A DNA stretch of 33,700 nt, taken from the NCBI GenBank assembly GCA_013214285.1, contig JABSPW010000021.1:1-33700 (forward strand), read 5' to 3'. The translations under genes and the position numbers were made by a program. Source of the stretch: Halioglobus sp. Its GTDB lineage: Bacteria > Pseudomonadota > Gammaproteobacteria > Pseudomonadales > Halieaceae. Positions within the stretch are counted from its first letter, which is position 1. Every line of letters begins with the position of its first letter. This document shows, in pieces, positions 14,220 to 24,175 of the stretch. The notes below the pieces were generated by a model. The model made no database searches and was not told the DNA's origin. It was given only the letters and a program-made list of their open reading frames with translations.

Positions 14220-16235
14220 TCAGGAGTCAGTCGCCGTATTCATTGCTTGCCGTGCGGCCTCGACCTTTGCAGTGAGACGCTCCACAGTCGACTCCAGCGC
14301 CTCGATAATGCTGTCTTCCTGGTCGGTTTGCCGGCTCTGCTCGAGTTTTTCCCGTGACTTCTGCAGCCGTTGTTCGAGTTTTGTCAGGTTGGTCTTCGCC
14401 CTCTGCTCAGGGCTCATCTCCGCTTCGGCCTGACGGGCTGTCATGGCTTTCCGAATGGCAGTTTGGGCAGCATCTACGGTCGCTGTGTCTGTTGGTGCTG
14501 CGGGTTGTGAAGCACGAAATATCTGTAACGCCTGCTCTGCCTTCTCGAGTTTGACACGGGTCTTTTCCAGACCCGCTATTAGTGCATCTACCAAATCGCT
14601 GCCTTCCGCTTGGGCTTGTTTTAATTTTGCCTGTGCAGTGTCGACGCGTTTTTGTATGGTGACGACAGCCTGCTCCAGCTTCTGTAGCTCGTTGCCCTTG
14701 CCAGTGTCAGATTGTAGCGCTGCTTTTTTCGCCTGGGCGCGCTCGATGGCGGCTTGAATTGGGTCGTCGTCACCCTGCCTACCCCCAGCACGTGCACGCT
14801 CCTCTGCGGCCTGTTTGCGGGCGGCACGCTTTGCTTCTTTCTCCGCATCTTCCTGTTCCAGGCGCTGTTGACGCGATTCAAACCGGGCGCGCGAATGTTC
14901 CGATTTCTCGTGTTCCTCGCGCTGGTGCAGGATTTCCGCTTTTGAGGCACGGTAGTACTGTACCAGTGGAATATTGCTGGGACACGCGTAGGAACAGGCG
15001 CCACATTCAATGCAGTCAAACAGGTTGTGTTGCTCTAGCTTCTCCAATTCCTTGCCTTGAGCAAACCAAAACAGCTGCTGTGGCAGCAGGCTGGCCGGAC
15101 AAACCTCCGCGCACATGCCGCAACGAATGCACGCCTGTGCTGGAGGTGGAGCGGGCAGTTCCAATGCAGTGGGTGCCAAAAGGCAATTGGTGGTCTTGAC
15201 CACAGGAACATTCAGATCGGGTACGGTAAACCCCATCATGGGGCCGCCCATAATCAGGCGATTGTTTTTTTCTGCCTGATAACCCGCTTTCGCGAGCAAA
15301 TAGCGCATTGGGGTGCCGATCAACACTTCAAAATTCTGTGGTTCTCGCACCGCATCGCCGGTGACCGTGGTGATTCTGGAGATCAGGGGCCGACCCAAGG
15401 CAATGGCTTCGTAGATGGCGACGGTACTGCCGAGATTCTGGCAAACGACACCGACATCCGAGGGTAACCCACCGCTGGGCACCTGCTTTCCCGTGAGAAT
15501 TTCAATAAGTTGTTTTTCTCCGCCAGAGGGGTACTTGGTGGGGAATGAGGCGACTTCGATCCCTGTTCCCTTCGCAGCAGCGCGCAACGCAGCGATGCCT
15601 TCGGGCTTGTTGTCCTCAACACCAATCACTGTCTCGCCAGGCTCGATCAGGTAGTGCAGAATCTTTGCGCCTTCAATAATCTGATCCGCACGCTCGCGCA
15701 TGAGAATGTCGTCTGCGGTGATATAAGGCTCACATTCAGTGCCATTGACAATGAGCGTATCAATGGTGATGTCGTCTCTGACTGACAGTTTCACGGCACT
15801 GGGAAAACCCGCGCCGCCCATACCAGCGATACCAGCGTGGCGGATCAGCTCAATCAGTTCTGGTTTTTCCAGTGATGTGTAGTTTGGATAGCCCTGGTGC
15901 GTTAGCCACTCGTCCCTACCGTCCGTGGCGATGACAATGCAGGGTGCGACGAGGCCGGACGGATGTGCGATGAGTCTATCTTCGATCGCGGTAATGATGC
16001 CGGAACTGGGCGCGTGCTTTGGTACGCTGACAAATCCCAATGCCTGCGCAATCACCTGTCCTTTGAGGACGCGATCGCCGACGGACACTACAGGATGACT
16101 GGGTGCCCCGATATGCTGTGACAGTGGTATGATCAATTCCGGTGGTATTCCGGCCTTTGCGATACGACTGCGCAAGGACTGTTGCTTGTTTTCGGGTGGG
16201 TGGATGCCCCCGTGAAAATCGAAGATTTTCCTCAT
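14220..16235 (-). CDS. rnfC: Rnf/Rsx electron transport complex subunit C (NADH/4Fe-4S) with a long coiled-coil tail
   Basis: A 671-aa peripheral subunit. The N-terminal part begins [14 protein letters not shown] flavin/NADH-binding domain follows ([38 protein letters not shown]). Two ferredoxin-type clusters are at C369-x2-C-x2-C-x3-C379 and C408-x2-C-x2-C-x3-C418. From about residue 430 to the end is a roughly 240-residue highly charged, Ala/Glu/Lys/Gln-rich tail that should form a coiled coil; such tails vary in length among gammaproteobacterial RnfC. RnfC is the NADH-reactive subunit of the complex on the cytoplasmic side. It overlaps rnfB by 4 bp. Confidence 0.96.
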   Translation of the reverse strand: MRKIFDFHGGIHPPENKQQSLRSRIAKAGIPPELIIPLSQHIGAPSHPVVSVGDRVLKGQVIAQALGFVSVPKHAPSSGIITAIEDRLIAHPSGLVAPCIVIATDGRDEWLTHQGYPNYTSLEKPELIELIRHAGIAGMGGAGFPSAVKLSVRDDITIDTLIVNGTECEPYITADDILMRERADQIIEGAKILHYLIEPGETVIGVEDNKPEGIAALRAAAKGTGIEVASFPTKYPSGGEKQLIEILTGKQVPSGGLPSDVGVVCQNLGSTVAIYEAIALGRPLISRITTVTGDAVREPQNFEVLIGTPMRYLLAKAGYQAEKNNRLIMGGPMMGFTVPDLNVPVVKTTNCLLAPTALELPAPPPAQACIRCGMCAEVCPASLLPQQLFWFAQGKELEKLEQHNLFDCIECGACSYACPSNIPLVQYYRASKAEILHQREEHEKSEHSRARFESRQQRLEQEDAEKEAKRAARKQAAEERARAGGRQGDDDPIQAAIERAQAKKAALQSDTGKGNELQKLEQAVVTIQKRVDTAQAKLKQAQAEGSDLVDALIAGLEKTRVKLEKAEQALQIFRASQPAAPTDTATVDAAQTAIRKAMTARQAEAEMSPEQRAKTNLTKLEQRLQKSREKLEQSRQTDQEDSIIEALESTVERLTAKVEAARQAMNTATDS

Positions 16236-16861
16236 GCCGCGCGTTCCCCGGAGGCAGATTCCTCTGGTCGATCACTGGCGATGATTTCGACTTGCCTGCT
16301 GACGGGATTCGGCAGTCGCCAGTGCCAGTTTTGCATTGACTCCTTCTCATAAATCATGTCGATACAGTCTACCGGGCAGGGTTCTACACAGAGGTCACAG
16401 CCGGTGCACTCACTGGCGATGACTGTGTGCATCTGCTTGGCTGCACCAAGAATGGCGTCAATCGGACAGGCCTGTATGCACTTGGTGCAGCCGATACATT
16501 CGTCTTCACGAATGAACGCCACGGCCGGAGCATTCGATTCTTCACCGTGCTCCTCATCAAGCGGCATCGGCTCCACATCAAGCAAGTCGGCAAGGGCCTG
16601 TATTCCTGCCTCACCGCCCGGGGGGCACTTGTTGATGTCCTCGCCATTGGCAATCGCCTCGGCATAAGGGCGGCAGCCCGGATAGCCGCACTGTCCGCAC
16701 TGAGTCTGGGGCAGGATGTTGTTGATTTCATCGGCAATTGGATTGCCCTCGGTTTTAAAACGCACGGCGGCAAAGCCGAGCAATGCACCAAATACCGCAG
16801 CCATACCAACCAGCGCGAGCAGGGCGGCTAGTAGCGGGAACTGTAATAGAAGGTCCGTCAC
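16232..16861 (-). CDS. rnfB: Rnf/Rsx electron transport complex subunit B (ferredoxin-type)
   Basis: A 209-aa protein with an N-terminal membrane helix (about 6-30). A CxxC-x4-C domain follows (C55, C58, C63 and C79; [15 protein letters not shown]), then two 4Fe-4S motifs, C122-x2-C-x2-C-x3-C132 and C152-x2-C-x2-C-x3-C162. RnfB is thought to take electrons from, or pass them to, soluble ferredoxin. All the expected cysteines are present. It is 6 bp downstream of rnfA and overlaps rnfC by 4 bp. Confidence 0.96.
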   Translation of the reverse strand: MTDLLLQFPLLAALLALVGMAAVFGALLGFAAVRFKTEGNPIADEINNILPQTQCGQCGYPGCRPYAEAIANGEDINKCPPGGEAGIQALADLLDVEPMPLDEEHGEESNAPAVAFIREDECIGCTKCIQACPIDAILGAAKQMHTVIASECTGCDLCVEPCPVDCIDMIYEKESMQNWHWRLPNPVSRQVEIIASDRPEESASGERAA

Positions 16862-16867
16862 TTGCGC

Positions 16868-17446
16868 TTACACCAGTCCTGCGAATCCCATGAAAGCTAA
16901 CGACATGAGGCCCGCTGTGATCATTCCGATGGCAGGACCCTGAAAGGGTTCCGGCACGTCGGCTACTGTCAAGCGTTCGCGCATCGCGGCAAAAAGCACC
17001 AGCACGAGAGAAAATCCTGCGCCGGCACCGAAGCCATAGATTAATGCCTGCATAAAGTTATGGTCTTTACTGACGTTCAGCAGCGCGACGCCCAGTACAG
17101 CGCAGTTGGTAGTAATCAGGGGCAGGTAAACACCCAACACGCGGTGCAGTAATGGACTCGTCTTGCGCATCACCATCTCGGTAAACTGCACGACGACGGC
17201 GATAACCAGAATAAAGGCAATAGTCTTCAGATAGTCCAATCCGAGAGGCAATAACAGAAAGTGGTAAGTGAGGTTACTTACAGCCGAGGCCAGGGTCAGG
17301 ACAAAGGTAGTGGCCATGGCCATGCCCATCGCCGATTCTAGTTTATTAGACACACCCATGAACGGGCACAGTCCAAGGAACTGCACCAGTACGAAATTAT
17401 TGACCAGGATCGCACCGATCAACAGGATAGAGTAATCTGCCAACAT
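16868..17446 (-). CDS. rnfA: Rnf/Rsx electron transport complex subunit A
   Basis: A polytopic membrane protein of 192 residues from the ATG at 17446, close to the E. coli RsxA length (193). It begins [20 protein letters not shown] and contains [16 protein letters not shown] and [20 protein letters not shown], the latter paired with the equivalent segment in RnfE. The open frame extends to 17494, but those residues ([10 protein letters not shown]) do not belong to the family, so I use the internal ATG. It is the first gene of rnfABCDGE, with a strong promoter match 108 bp upstream. In E. coli the homologous Rsx complex keeps SoxR reduced; elsewhere Rnf couples ferredoxin and NAD to a Na+ or H+ gradient. 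Confidence 0.96.
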   Translation of the reverse strand: MLADYSILLIGAILVNNFVLVQFLGLCPFMGVSNKLESAMGMAMATTFVLTLASAVSNLTYHFLLLPLGLDYLKTIAFILVIAVVVQFTEMVMRKTSPLLHRVLGVYLPLITTNCAVLGVALLNVSKDHNFMQALIYGFGAGAGFSLVLVLFAAMRERLTVADVPEPFQGPAIGMITAGLMSLAFMGFAGLV

Positions 17447-17513
17447 GGTAGGTGTCTCGCTGCTCGCCGGTCTCCAGGCGGGCGCGCTCTGCATCGATTT
17501 CAGGGTGGCTATT

Positions 17514-17539
17514 CTAGCGTTTACAGCAGCGGACGCTAG
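17514..17539. repeat. Inverted repeat in the rnfA leader region
   Basis: CTAGCGT (17514-17520) and ACGCTAG (17533-17539) form a perfect 7-bp inverted repeat with a 12-nt spacer, inside the untranslated leader downstream of the predicted rnf start site. There is no T run, so it is a weak terminator at best. It could be a protein-binding or RNA-level site. Confidence 0.4.
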
Positions 17540-17552
17540 TCTAATTTTGCAA

Positions 17553-17568
17553 ACTAATATCCATTAGT
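17553..17568. promoter_or_regulatory. Candidate operator overlapping the rnf promoter -10
   Basis: ACTAAT (17553-17558), a 4-nt spacer and ATTAGT (17563-17568) form a perfect 16-bp palindrome that covers the predicted -10 box. A second TAGTCT copy lies at 17538-17543, repeating the one at 17565-17570 with 27-bp spacing. The position is what would be expected for a repressor site. I do not recognise the regulator. Confidence 0.4.
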
Positions 17569-17582
17569 CTGCCGCTTGTCAA
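17554..17582 (-). promoter_or_regulatory. Strong sigma-70 promoter for rnfABCDGE
   Basis: On the minus strand, a perfect TTGACA (17577-17582) is followed after exactly 17 bp by TATTAG (17554-17559). Transcription would start at about 17547, giving a leader of about 100 nt before rnfA. The -35 sits just 6 bp beyond the metG stop codon. Confidence 0.65.
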
Positions 17583-17588
17583 ACGGGC

Positions 17589-19631
17589 TTACTTGACCGC
17601 CATGCCCGGCGCCGCTCCGGCATGCGGTTCCACCAGGAAAATGTCCTGATCACCGGGTCCGGCAGCCAGCACCATGCCCTCAGACACGCCAAAGCGCATC
17701 TTCCGCGGCGCCAGGTTGGCGACCACGACAGTCAGCTTCCCAATCAGGTCTTCTGGCGCGTAGGCTGCCTTGATTCCAGCGAAAACCTGTCGGTTGTCGC
17801 CGGCGTCGCCCAGGTTAAGGGTAAGGCGCAGTAACTTGTCGGCACCATCGATAGATTCCGCCGCCACGATCTCGGCGACTCTTAGATCGATCTTTGCAAA
17901 GTCGTCGTAAGCGATACAAGACGGCGTGTCGGCGCTGTCCTTTGGCGCTGCGCTAGGCTCTGTCGCGGTCACCTGTGCCTCCTTGCTGGCTTCTACCATC
18001 GCTGTCACAGCCTTGATGTCCACCCGGCTCATCAGCGGTTTGAATTCTGCCAGCCCATGGTCAACCAGCGGCGTGCCCAGTTCGGTCCAGTCCAGTGCAC
18101 AATTTAGATACGCCTCGGACTTTTCCGCCATGGCGGGCAATACGGGCTTTAAGTAGATCATCAATATGCGGAAGAAGTTGATTGCTGCGCTACAGATAGC
18201 GTGCACGTCTTCTTCTGTGCCCTCCTGTTTGGCCAGTGCCCAGGGCTTTCGGTCGTTGATGTACTGGTTCGCTTTATCTGCCAGTGCCATGATGTCACGC
18301 ATGGCCTTATTATAGTTCCGGTGTTCGTACAGTGTGGCGATGGCATCCCCCGCAGTGACAAAATCCTGCCACAGCGTTTTTTCCGGTAACGTCTTCGACA
18401 ATCGATTGTTGTAGCCCTTGCGGAGGAATCCTGCGCAGCGGCTGGCGATATTGACCACCTTACCGACGATATCCGAATTGACGCGCTGCACGAAGTCCTC
18501 AAGGTTTAGGTCCATGTCGTCCACAGAACTGCTCAGCTTGGTGGCGAAGTAATAGCGCAAGTATTCTGGATTCAAGTGATCGAGGTAGGTGCTGGCCAGA
18601 ATAAAGGTGCCGCGGCTCTTGGACATCTTCGTGCCGTTTACTGTAAGGAAGCCGTGCGCAAAAACGCCTGTAGGTGTGCGCAGATTAGCCGAATGCAACA
18701 TCGCGGGCCAGAAGAGGCCGTGGAAATTGACGATATCCTTGCCGATAAAATGGTAGAGCTCGGTATCGTGGCCAACCTGCCAGTACGCGTCGAAAGGGTG
18801 GCCTGTGCGGTCACAGTAGTTCTGGAAGCTGGCGATATAACCGATGGGTGCGTCCAGCCAGACGTAGAAATATTTTTCCGGCTCATCGGGAATCTCGAAC
18901 CCGAAGTAGGGAGCGTCACGGCTGATGTCCCACTCCTGCAGCCCTGCTTCCATCCATTCCTTAAGCTTGTTTGCGACTTGTGACTGCAGAGTGCCAGAGC
19001 CTATCCACTGTCGCAGCACGTTCTCAAACGCTGGTAGTTTGAAAAAAAAGTGGGTGGACTCACGCTCTGTTGGGGTGGCGCCAGACAAGGCGGATACCGG
19101 ATCGATTAACTCGGAAGGCGAGTAGGTCGCACCGCAGGCCTCACAGTTGTCCCCGTATTGATCTTGCGCCTTGCATCTGGGGCATGTGCCTCGTATGAAG
19201 CGATCGGCGAGAAAAAGGTTTTTTTCTGGATCGAAGGCCTGGGTAATCTTGCGTTTGGCTATATGCTGATTGGCCTTTAGTCGGTTATAAATCTCCTCGC
19301 TCCAGCGGCGATTTTCCGGCGAGTGTGTACTGTGAAAATTGGCAAAGTCAATGAGGAAACCAGCGCTGTCCTGTTGGTGTAGGGCGTGGATAGCTCCAAT
19401 ATGGTCTTCTGGACTAATACCCAGTTTTTCCGCCGCCAGCATGATCGCCGTGCCGTGTGCATCATCCGCACAAACATACAGGCAGTGATGGCCGCGAGAT
19501 TTTTGAAAGCGCACCCAAATGTCTGTCTGTATCTGTTCCAACACGTGCCCAAGGTGTAATGGTGCATTGGCATAGGGCAGCGCGCTGGTCACCAGGATGT
19601 TGCGAGGAGCCGGAGCCGACATGGTGGCCAT
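17589..19631 (-). CDS. metG: Methionyl-tRNA synthetase
   Basis: A 680-aa class I aminoacyl-tRNA synthetase that charges tRNA-Met. The HIGH motif is HLGH (26-29) and KMSKS is at 335-339. The zinc knuckle is C150-x2-C153 ... C163-x2-C166. The C-terminal EMAP-II/Trbp111-like tRNA-binding domain (about 575-680; [34 protein letters not shown]) provides dimerisation, as in the E. coli-type long form. Two in-frame ATG codons are close together (19631 and 19622); either may be the start. It is divergent from apbC, the same arrangement as metG/mrp in E. coli. It precedes rnfA on the same strand by 142 bp. Confidence 0.98.
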   Translation of the reverse strand: MATMSAPAPRNILVTSALPYANAPLHLGHVLEQIQTDIWVRFQKSRGHHCLYVCADDAHGTAIMLAAEKLGISPEDHIGAIHALHQQDSAGFLIDFANFHSTHSPENRRWSEEIYNRLKANQHIAKRKITQAFDPEKNLFLADRFIRGTCPRCKAQDQYGDNCEACGATYSPSELIDPVSALSGATPTERESTHFFFKLPAFENVLRQWIGSGTLQSQVANKLKEWMEAGLQEWDISRDAPYFGFEIPDEPEKYFYVWLDAPIGYIASFQNYCDRTGHPFDAYWQVGHDTELYHFIGKDIVNFHGLFWPAMLHSANLRTPTGVFAHGFLTVNGTKMSKSRGTFILASTYLDHLNPEYLRYYFATKLSSSVDDMDLNLEDFVQRVNSDIVGKVVNIASRCAGFLRKGYNNRLSKTLPEKTLWQDFVTAGDAIATLYEHRNYNKAMRDIMALADKANQYINDRKPWALAKQEGTEEDVHAICSAAINFFRILMIYLKPVLPAMAEKSEAYLNCALDWTELGTPLVDHGLAEFKPLMSRVDIKAVTAMVEASKEAQVTATEPSAAPKDSADTPSCIAYDDFAKIDLRVAEIVAAESIDGADKLLRLTLNLGDAGDNRQVFAGIKAAYAPEDLIGKLTVVVANLAPRKMRFGVSEGMVLAAGPGDQDIFLVEPHAGAAPGMAVK

Positions 19632-19654
19632 CCGTGTGCGAAAAAAAGGGGGCT

Positions 19655-19683
19655 ACTATAGCGTTTTTGCCGGTGTTTTTCAT
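19655..19683 (-). promoter_or_regulatory. Candidate metG promoter
   Basis: On the minus strand, ATGAAA (19678-19683) and TATAGT (19655-19660) have a 17-bp spacer. The -10 is a good match and the -35 is weak. The A/T-rich run after it (plus-strand GAAAAAAAGGG) lies in the predicted leader. Confidence 0.35.
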
Positions 19684-19797
19684 CCGCTGGCTCGGTGGAG
19701 TATGCGAAGATGCAGGCAGGCAACATGGGCGGTATACAAGGCACTCTTGCGGCAGTGCGGTTGGTCTTACGTCGAATTGATTCCTGTCTTACGAGCA

Positions 19798-19826
19798 TTG
19801 TTGAATCAAGGGCAACTCCCTATACT
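19798..19826 (+). promoter_or_regulatory. Candidate promoter for apbC-dcd
   Basis: TTGTTG (19798-19803) and TATACT (19821-19826) are separated by 17 bp. A start near 19833 would leave a leader of about 38 nt before the ATG at 19871. The sequence fits sigma-70. Confidence 0.5.
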
Positions 19827-19870
19827 AGCCACGCATATTTTTCAGGTACGGCGATTTCTGACAGGTAGTC

Positions 19871-20686
19871 ATGAACCAGGTTAAACACATCGTTGCGATT
19901 GCCTCCGGTAAGGGAGGCGTGGGGAAGTCCACCACGGCGGTCAACCTGGCGCTTGCGCTAACATGCCAGGGGGCAACCGTCGGCTTGTTGGATGCCGACA
20001 TTTATGGCCCCAGCCAACAGCTGATGTTGGGCATTCCCGATGACCAGCGCCCCGATCAGCAGGACGGGCAATACCTGCTGCCAGTGGTCGCGCATGGACT
20101 GCAAACCATGTCGATGGGTTACCTGGTGAACGATAGGACGCCTATGGTTTGGCGAGGTCCCATGGCCGGTGGAGCGCTGGCGCAGATGTTGGAGCAAACC
20201 CTGTGGGGTGAGCTCGATTACTTGGTGATCGACATGCCGCCAGGCACTGGGGATATCCAGCTGACCTTGTCGCAAAAAGCCAAAGTGTCGGGCGCTGTTA
20301 TCGTTACTACACCGCAGGATATCGCGCTGCTGGATGCGCGTAAGGGCATTGAGATGTTTCGTAAAGTGGATGTGCCCGTTTTGGGTATCATTGAGAATAT
20401 GGCGGTGCACGTGTGCAGCGCCTGTGGCCACAGGGAACACATATTTGGTGACCACGGGGGAGAAAGAATCGCGCAGGACTACGGTGTGCCTCTGTTGGCC
20501 AGTTTGCCCTTGGCCTTGTCTATTCGGGAACAGACGGATGCCGGGCAGCCCACGGTGATCGCGGAACCGGAGTCCGACGTGACCCGGATCTACCTCAGTG
20601 CCGCAGCTCGCGTGCAGGAAGCATTAGCGGCGCAGGGAGAAAGTGCTGTCAGGCAGTTTCCCGAGATCAATATTACAGACGATTAA
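19871..20686 (+). CDS. apbC: Mrp/ApbC family iron-sulfur cluster carrier ATPase
   Basis: A 271-aa P-loop ATPase of the Mrp/NBP35/ApbC family, which carries and delivers 4Fe-4S clusters to target proteins. The deviant Walker A is GKGGVGKS (13-20). DADIYGPS (42-49), PGTGDIQL and TTPQDIALLDARKG are family signatures. The CxxC pair (C182, C185) that bridges the cluster between subunits is present. It lacks the N-terminal MIP18/DUF59 domain found in longer Mrp proteins, so it is the short form. It is divergent from metG and is followed 26 bp later by dcd on the same strand. A role in maturing Rnf or other iron-sulfur proteins is plausible but inferred. Confidence 0.95.
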   Translation: MNQVKHIVAIASGKGGVGKSTTAVNLALALTCQGATVGLLDADIYGPSQQLMLGIPDDQRPDQQDGQYLLPVVAHGLQTMSMGYLVNDRTPMVWRGPMAGGALAQMLEQTLWGELDYLVIDMPPGTGDIQLTLSQKAKVSGAVIVTTPQDIALLDARKGIEMFRKVDVPVLGIIENMAVHVCSACGHREHIFGDHGGERIAQDYGVPLLASLPLALSIREQTDAGQPTVIAEPESDVTRIYLSAAARVQEALAAQGESAVRQFPEINITDD

Positions 20687-20712
20687 TAATATAAGGTACG
20701 GGTGAGCAGCGC

Positions 20713-21279
20713 GTGACGATCAAGGCAGATCGCTGGATTCGCAGGATGGTCGAAGAGCAGAGTATGATCGAGCCCTTCGAATCGTGTCAGGTGAGAGCGA
20801 GTGCGGGTGGGAAACTGATTTCCTACGGCACCTCCAGCTATGGCTATGATGTGCGCTGCGCGCGCGAATTCAAGGTGTTCACTAACATCAATTCTGCAAC
20901 GGTGGATCCGAAGGTTTTCGACGAGAACAGTTTTGTCGATGTCGTTGGCGATACCTGCGTGATTCCGCCGAATTCGTTTGCGCTGGCTAGCACGGTGGAA
21001 TACTTCCGCATTCCTCGCAATGTGCTGACCATCTGCCTGGGCAAATCAACGTATGCCCGCTGCGGCATCATCGTCAATGTAACGCCGTTGGAGCCTGAGT
21101 GGGAGGGACACGTGACCTTGGAGTTTTCCAATACGACGACTCTACCGGCGAAAATTTACGCGAACGAGGGTGTCGCTCAGATGCTATTCTTCGAGTCGGA
21201 TGAAGTCTGTGAGGTCAGCTATAAGGACCGCGGCGGCAAGTACCAGGGCCAGCGCGGCGTGACGCTGCCCAAGACGTGA
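20713..21279 (+). CDS. dcd: dCTP deaminase
   Basis: A 188-aa trimeric dUTPase-fold enzyme that converts dCTP to dUTP, feeding thymidylate synthesis. [18 protein letters not shown] and [21 protein letters not shown] with GHVTLEFSN are the dCTP deaminase signatures, including the catalytic Glu in the last block. The C-terminal [12 protein letters not shown] closes over the triphosphate. The length and wording match the Pseudomonas form. The start is GTG at 20713, downstream of a GGTACGGGTGAG leader. It follows apbC by 26 bp. Confidence 0.97.
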   Translation: MTIKADRWIRRMVEEQSMIEPFESCQVRASAGGKLISYGTSSYGYDVRCAREFKVFTNINSATVDPKVFDENSFVDVVGDTCVIPPNSFALASTVEYFRIPRNVLTICLGKSTYARCGIIVNVTPLEPEWEGHVTLEFSNTTTLPAKIYANEGVAQMLFFESDEVCEVSYKDRGGKYQGQRGVTLPKT

Positions 21280-21290
21280 CACAGTGGTCC

Positions 21291-21322
21291 CATGTGCATT
21301 AATGGCTATTATTAGTGCAATG
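21291..21322 (+). terminator. Possible terminator after dcd
   Basis: TGCATTAAT (21295-21303) pairs with ATTAGTGCA (21311-21319) through eight Watson-Crick pairs and one G-U. CAT/ATG extends the stem past a bulged G. A T-rich stretch (GTTTCTTTTC) follows after a 6-nt gap rather than directly, so termination may be inefficient. Confidence 0.4.
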
Positions 21323-21451
21323 TGAGCGTTTCTTTTCAGCCTCGACTGGTGGCATACTGGCAGACAAGCGCTGCATTTCGAAAAAAACTATAAATTCTTG
21401 GGAGCCATGAGGGGTTAACACTAAGCCTCACAGGGTAAAGAGGTAGAATAA

Positions 21452-23482
21452 ATGAAATCAGCACCTCGTGGCCTGAGCGACACAGGCAAGCCCGATGGCA
21501 CGTGCTGTGGCCCATTACATCAGCGTTTATGCCGCACAGTCGAGCCGCGGACGCCTGCAATAGCCACAGCGCTAGTGGTGACCGTCTGTGCCATGGGCAT
21601 CGCGCCGGGTGCTGGGGCAGATATCGTGCCGGATGGAGACGGTTTTTCGGTCGAATGTGACGATTACGACCAATACCGTAACGCCTACTTCGGTGATACT
21701 CACGTCCATACAGTCTATTCGGCGGATGCCTATATTCAAGGTACCGATACGACGCCAGATGAGGCCTACCAATATGCCAAGGGCGCGCTATTGGGATTGC
21801 ATCCTTTCGATGCTCTTGGCGCTCCGACACGCTTTTCGCAGATTGACCGGCCATTGGATTTCGCGGTCGTCACCGATCATGCCGAGTTTCTCGGCGAGCA
21901 GCACATTTGTCTTGATGAACTCCATCCTCAATACAACACCACGGAATGTGTTGCCCTTCGCGATAGGGATGGGAACCTTTTGTGGAACGTGCCCCTGGGC
22001 AATACACAGGACGCAGTAGAGCGTTTCGATTGGTGTGAACCGGGGAGTATCTGCCTGGCGGCCTCGGTTATCCCCTGGCAGGCGATACAGGCTGAGGCGG
22101 CTGCGCACTATGAACCCTGCACCTTCAGCACCTTCAATGGGTACGAATACTCGGGCGCCCCACTGGATAATACGGGTCCGGTCTGGGAGGCGCTGAATTA
22201 TCACCGCAATGTGATATTCCGTAACTCTATCGTGCAAGCAGTGCCATCTGCTTATCTAGACGAAGGCTATGCGGAACGTATGTGGCTAGACCTTCGGGAC
22301 GAATGCCTCGAACTTGTCGACCCCGGGGGCGAGTGTGATGTGATCACAATTCCCCACAACTCGAACCTGAGCCAGGAAAAACTATTCGAAACGGTGCGGC
22401 CCAACGGGTTGCCCTACAACGCCGCTTTCGCCAGGCTTCGACGGCAGTTTGAGCCGCTGGTCGAGGTTTTTCAGCACAAGGGCAGTTCGGAATGCTTGGC
22501 GACCGTGGAAGATGAGCTGTGTGACTTTGAGCTCATTCCATGGGGCCATATCGCAGGTGATATCGATGTCCCCGGTTTCCCGATAGGGCCTACGACGCCG
22601 GAGGTTGAGGGGACTGTACGTTATGCCCTGAAAGAGGGACTTTCCCTGCACAATAGCCTGGGGATCAATCCGTTTACCTATGGCATGATCGGTAGCTCAG
22701 ATACCCACCTGGGCACGCCCGGGTTGGTGATGGAAACGGTAGATTATCCTGGGCACGGGGGTGCCGCGGGGACGATAACCGAAGGCATTACCGACACGCC
22801 TGAATTCAATCCGGGTGGTCTGGCGGTGGTTTGGGCGGAGCAAAATAGTCGGGGTGCGCTCTTCGATGCCATGCAACGTCGCGAGGTCTATGCCACCAGC
22901 GGTCCCCGACATGTGGTGCGTTTTTTCGGTGGCTTCAGCATACCCAATGACGTTTGTGCCGATCCTGATCCGGCCGTCGGTTATGCGAATGGTGTTCCGA
23001 TGGGAGGTTTACTCGTCAATGCCGAGGGCAACAACCCGAGGTTTTTTGTGCACGCTCTGAAAGATCCGGGTAGCACCGGCAATGCGTTGCAGCAGATTCA
23101 GATCATCAAGGGTTGGGTAGACGAGCTTGGTGCTACGCAAGAGCAGGTTATCGACCTAACGACAGTGCCGGGGGATGGTGCAGTTGATTTGTCTAACTGT
23201 GCGGTCAGCAGCACGGTAGGTTATGCAGAACTTTGCCACTACTGGGAAGATACAAACTTTGACCCCAACGAGCGCTCGTTCTACTATGCCCGGGTTATTG
23301 AGAATCCGAGTTGCCGCTGGACACACAGACAATGTCTCGCCGCGGTGCCGCCGGTAAACTGTGCGGGGGCTGTGCCAGAGGAGTTTGCAGCTTGCTGTGA
23401 TGCTGAGATTCCCAAGACTCAGCAGGAGCGTTCCTGGACAAGCCCAATCTGGTACAACACGCCTCCTCCGGGTTGCATGTAG
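21452..23482 (+). CDS. Exported DUF3604 protein (PHP-like metal-dependent hydrolase fold)
   Basis: A 676-aa protein matching the DUF3604 family. A polar N-terminal stretch of about 35 residues precedes a signal-like segment (AIATALVVTVCAMGIAPGAGA, about 37-56), so it is probably exported; the long n-region is unusual. The mature part begins with YFGDTHVHTVYSADAY (H84, H86), then VVTDHAEF (D142, H143), IPHNSN (H302), FQHKGS (H342) and GSSDTHLG (D417, H419). These are the expected PHP/amidohydrolase-type metal ligands, all present. Many Cys residues could form disulfides in the periplasm. DUF3604 proteins are frequent in marine gammaproteobacteria, but I know of no established substrate. It lies 172 bp after dcd with a possible terminator between, so it is probably its own unit. 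Confidence 0.88.
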   Translation: MKSAPRGLSDTGKPDGTCCGPLHQRLCRTVEPRTPAIATALVVTVCAMGIAPGAGADIVPDGDGFSVECDDYDQYRNAYFGDTHVHTVYSADAYIQGTDTTPDEAYQYAKGALLGLHPFDALGAPTRFSQIDRPLDFAVVTDHAEFLGEQHICLDELHPQYNTTECVALRDRDGNLLWNVPLGNTQDAVERFDWCEPGSICLAASVIPWQAIQAEAAAHYEPCTFSTFNGYEYSGAPLDNTGPVWEALNYHRNVIFRNSIVQAVPSAYLDEGYAERMWLDLRDECLELVDPGGECDVITIPHNSNLSQEKLFETVRPNGLPYNAAFARLRRQFEPLVEVFQHKGSSECLATVEDELCDFELIPWGHIAGDIDVPGFPIGPTTPEVEGTVRYALKEGLSLHNSLGINPFTYGMIGSSDTHLGTPGLVMETVDYPGHGGAAGTITEGITDTPEFNPGGLAVVWAEQNSRGALFDAMQRREVYATSGPRHVVRFFGGFSIPNDVCADPDPAVGYANGVPMGGLLVNAEGNNPRFFVHALKDPGSTGNALQQIQIIKGWVDELGATQEQVIDLTTVPGDGAVDLSNCAVSSTVGYAELCHYWEDTNFDPNERSFYYARVIENPSCRWTHRQCLAAVPPVNCAGAVPEEFAACCDAEIPKTQQERSWTSPIWYNTPPPGCM

Positions 23483-23509
23483 TAGTCTTGGCAAGCCGTG
23501 CGTGCAGTC

Positions 23510-24175
23510 TCAGACCAGACCCTCACTGTAAGAGACTCCCGAGGGCGGCAGGGGTTCTCCGTCCAGGCATGCACCTTCGTTGACTAGCACCAGGCGCCCG
23601 GCCACTAGCCATCGTGTTGCCAATGGATAGATAATATGTTCCATCTTGGAGACACGTGTCGCCAATCGCCCGGCGGTATCGCCAGACAATACGGGAATAC
23701 GCGCCTGCAATACCGGCGGTCCGCCGTCCAGCTCCTGCGTCACAAAATGCACTGTTGCACCCGCTTCAGTATCGCCCGCCGCCAATGCGCGCTGATGAGT
23801 ATGGAGGCCGGGGTATTTCGGTAACAGTGAGGGGTGAATGTTCAGCATGCGCCCCAGATAGGGTCTGATCAGTACCGGTGTCAGAATGCGCATGAAGCCA
23901 GCCAGAATGACGATATCCACTTCGTGCATGCGCAGAGTGTCCACTAGCGCCTGGTCAAAGGCCTCACGCGATTCGTATTCGCGGTGATTGATACAGGTGG
24001 TTGTCAGCCCACCCCTTGAGGCGCGCTGCAGACCCTCCGCTTCGGGGTTGTTGCTGATTACCAGAGCGATCGTTGCGGCGAGCTCGCCGCAGGCGCAGGC
24101 ATCGATGAATTGTTGTAGATTCGATCCGGTCCCGGAAATGAGGATACCTAGCCGCGTCAATGCCGCTTCGCTCAC
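23510..24175 (-). CDS. purN: Phosphoribosylglycinamide formyltransferase
   Basis: A 221-aa enzyme for the third step of de novo purine synthesis (GAR to FGAR using 10-formyl-THF). It begins [18 protein letters not shown], which binds the GAR phosphate. The catalytic residues are N112 and H114 in [17 protein letters not shown] and D150 in ELDGGP; these correspond to N106, H108 and D144 of the E. coli enzyme. The length is normal. It overlaps purM by 4 bp, so translation is probably coupled. Confidence 0.97.
   Translation of the reverse strand: MSEAALTRLGILISGTGSNLQQFIDACACGELAATIALVISNNPEAEGLQRASRGGLTTTCINHREYESREAFDQALVDTLRMHEVDIVILAGFMRILTPVLIRPYLGRMLNIHPSLLPKYPGLHTHQRALAAGDTEAGATVHFVTQELDGGPPVLQARIPVLSGDTAGRLATRVSKMEHIIYPLATRWLVAGRLVLVNEGACLDGEPLPPSGVSYSEGLV

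Noticed and set aside
16356..16831. Overlapping plus-strand frames across rnfB
   Set aside because: The minus strand encodes RnfB with all its cysteine motifs, so these are shadows.
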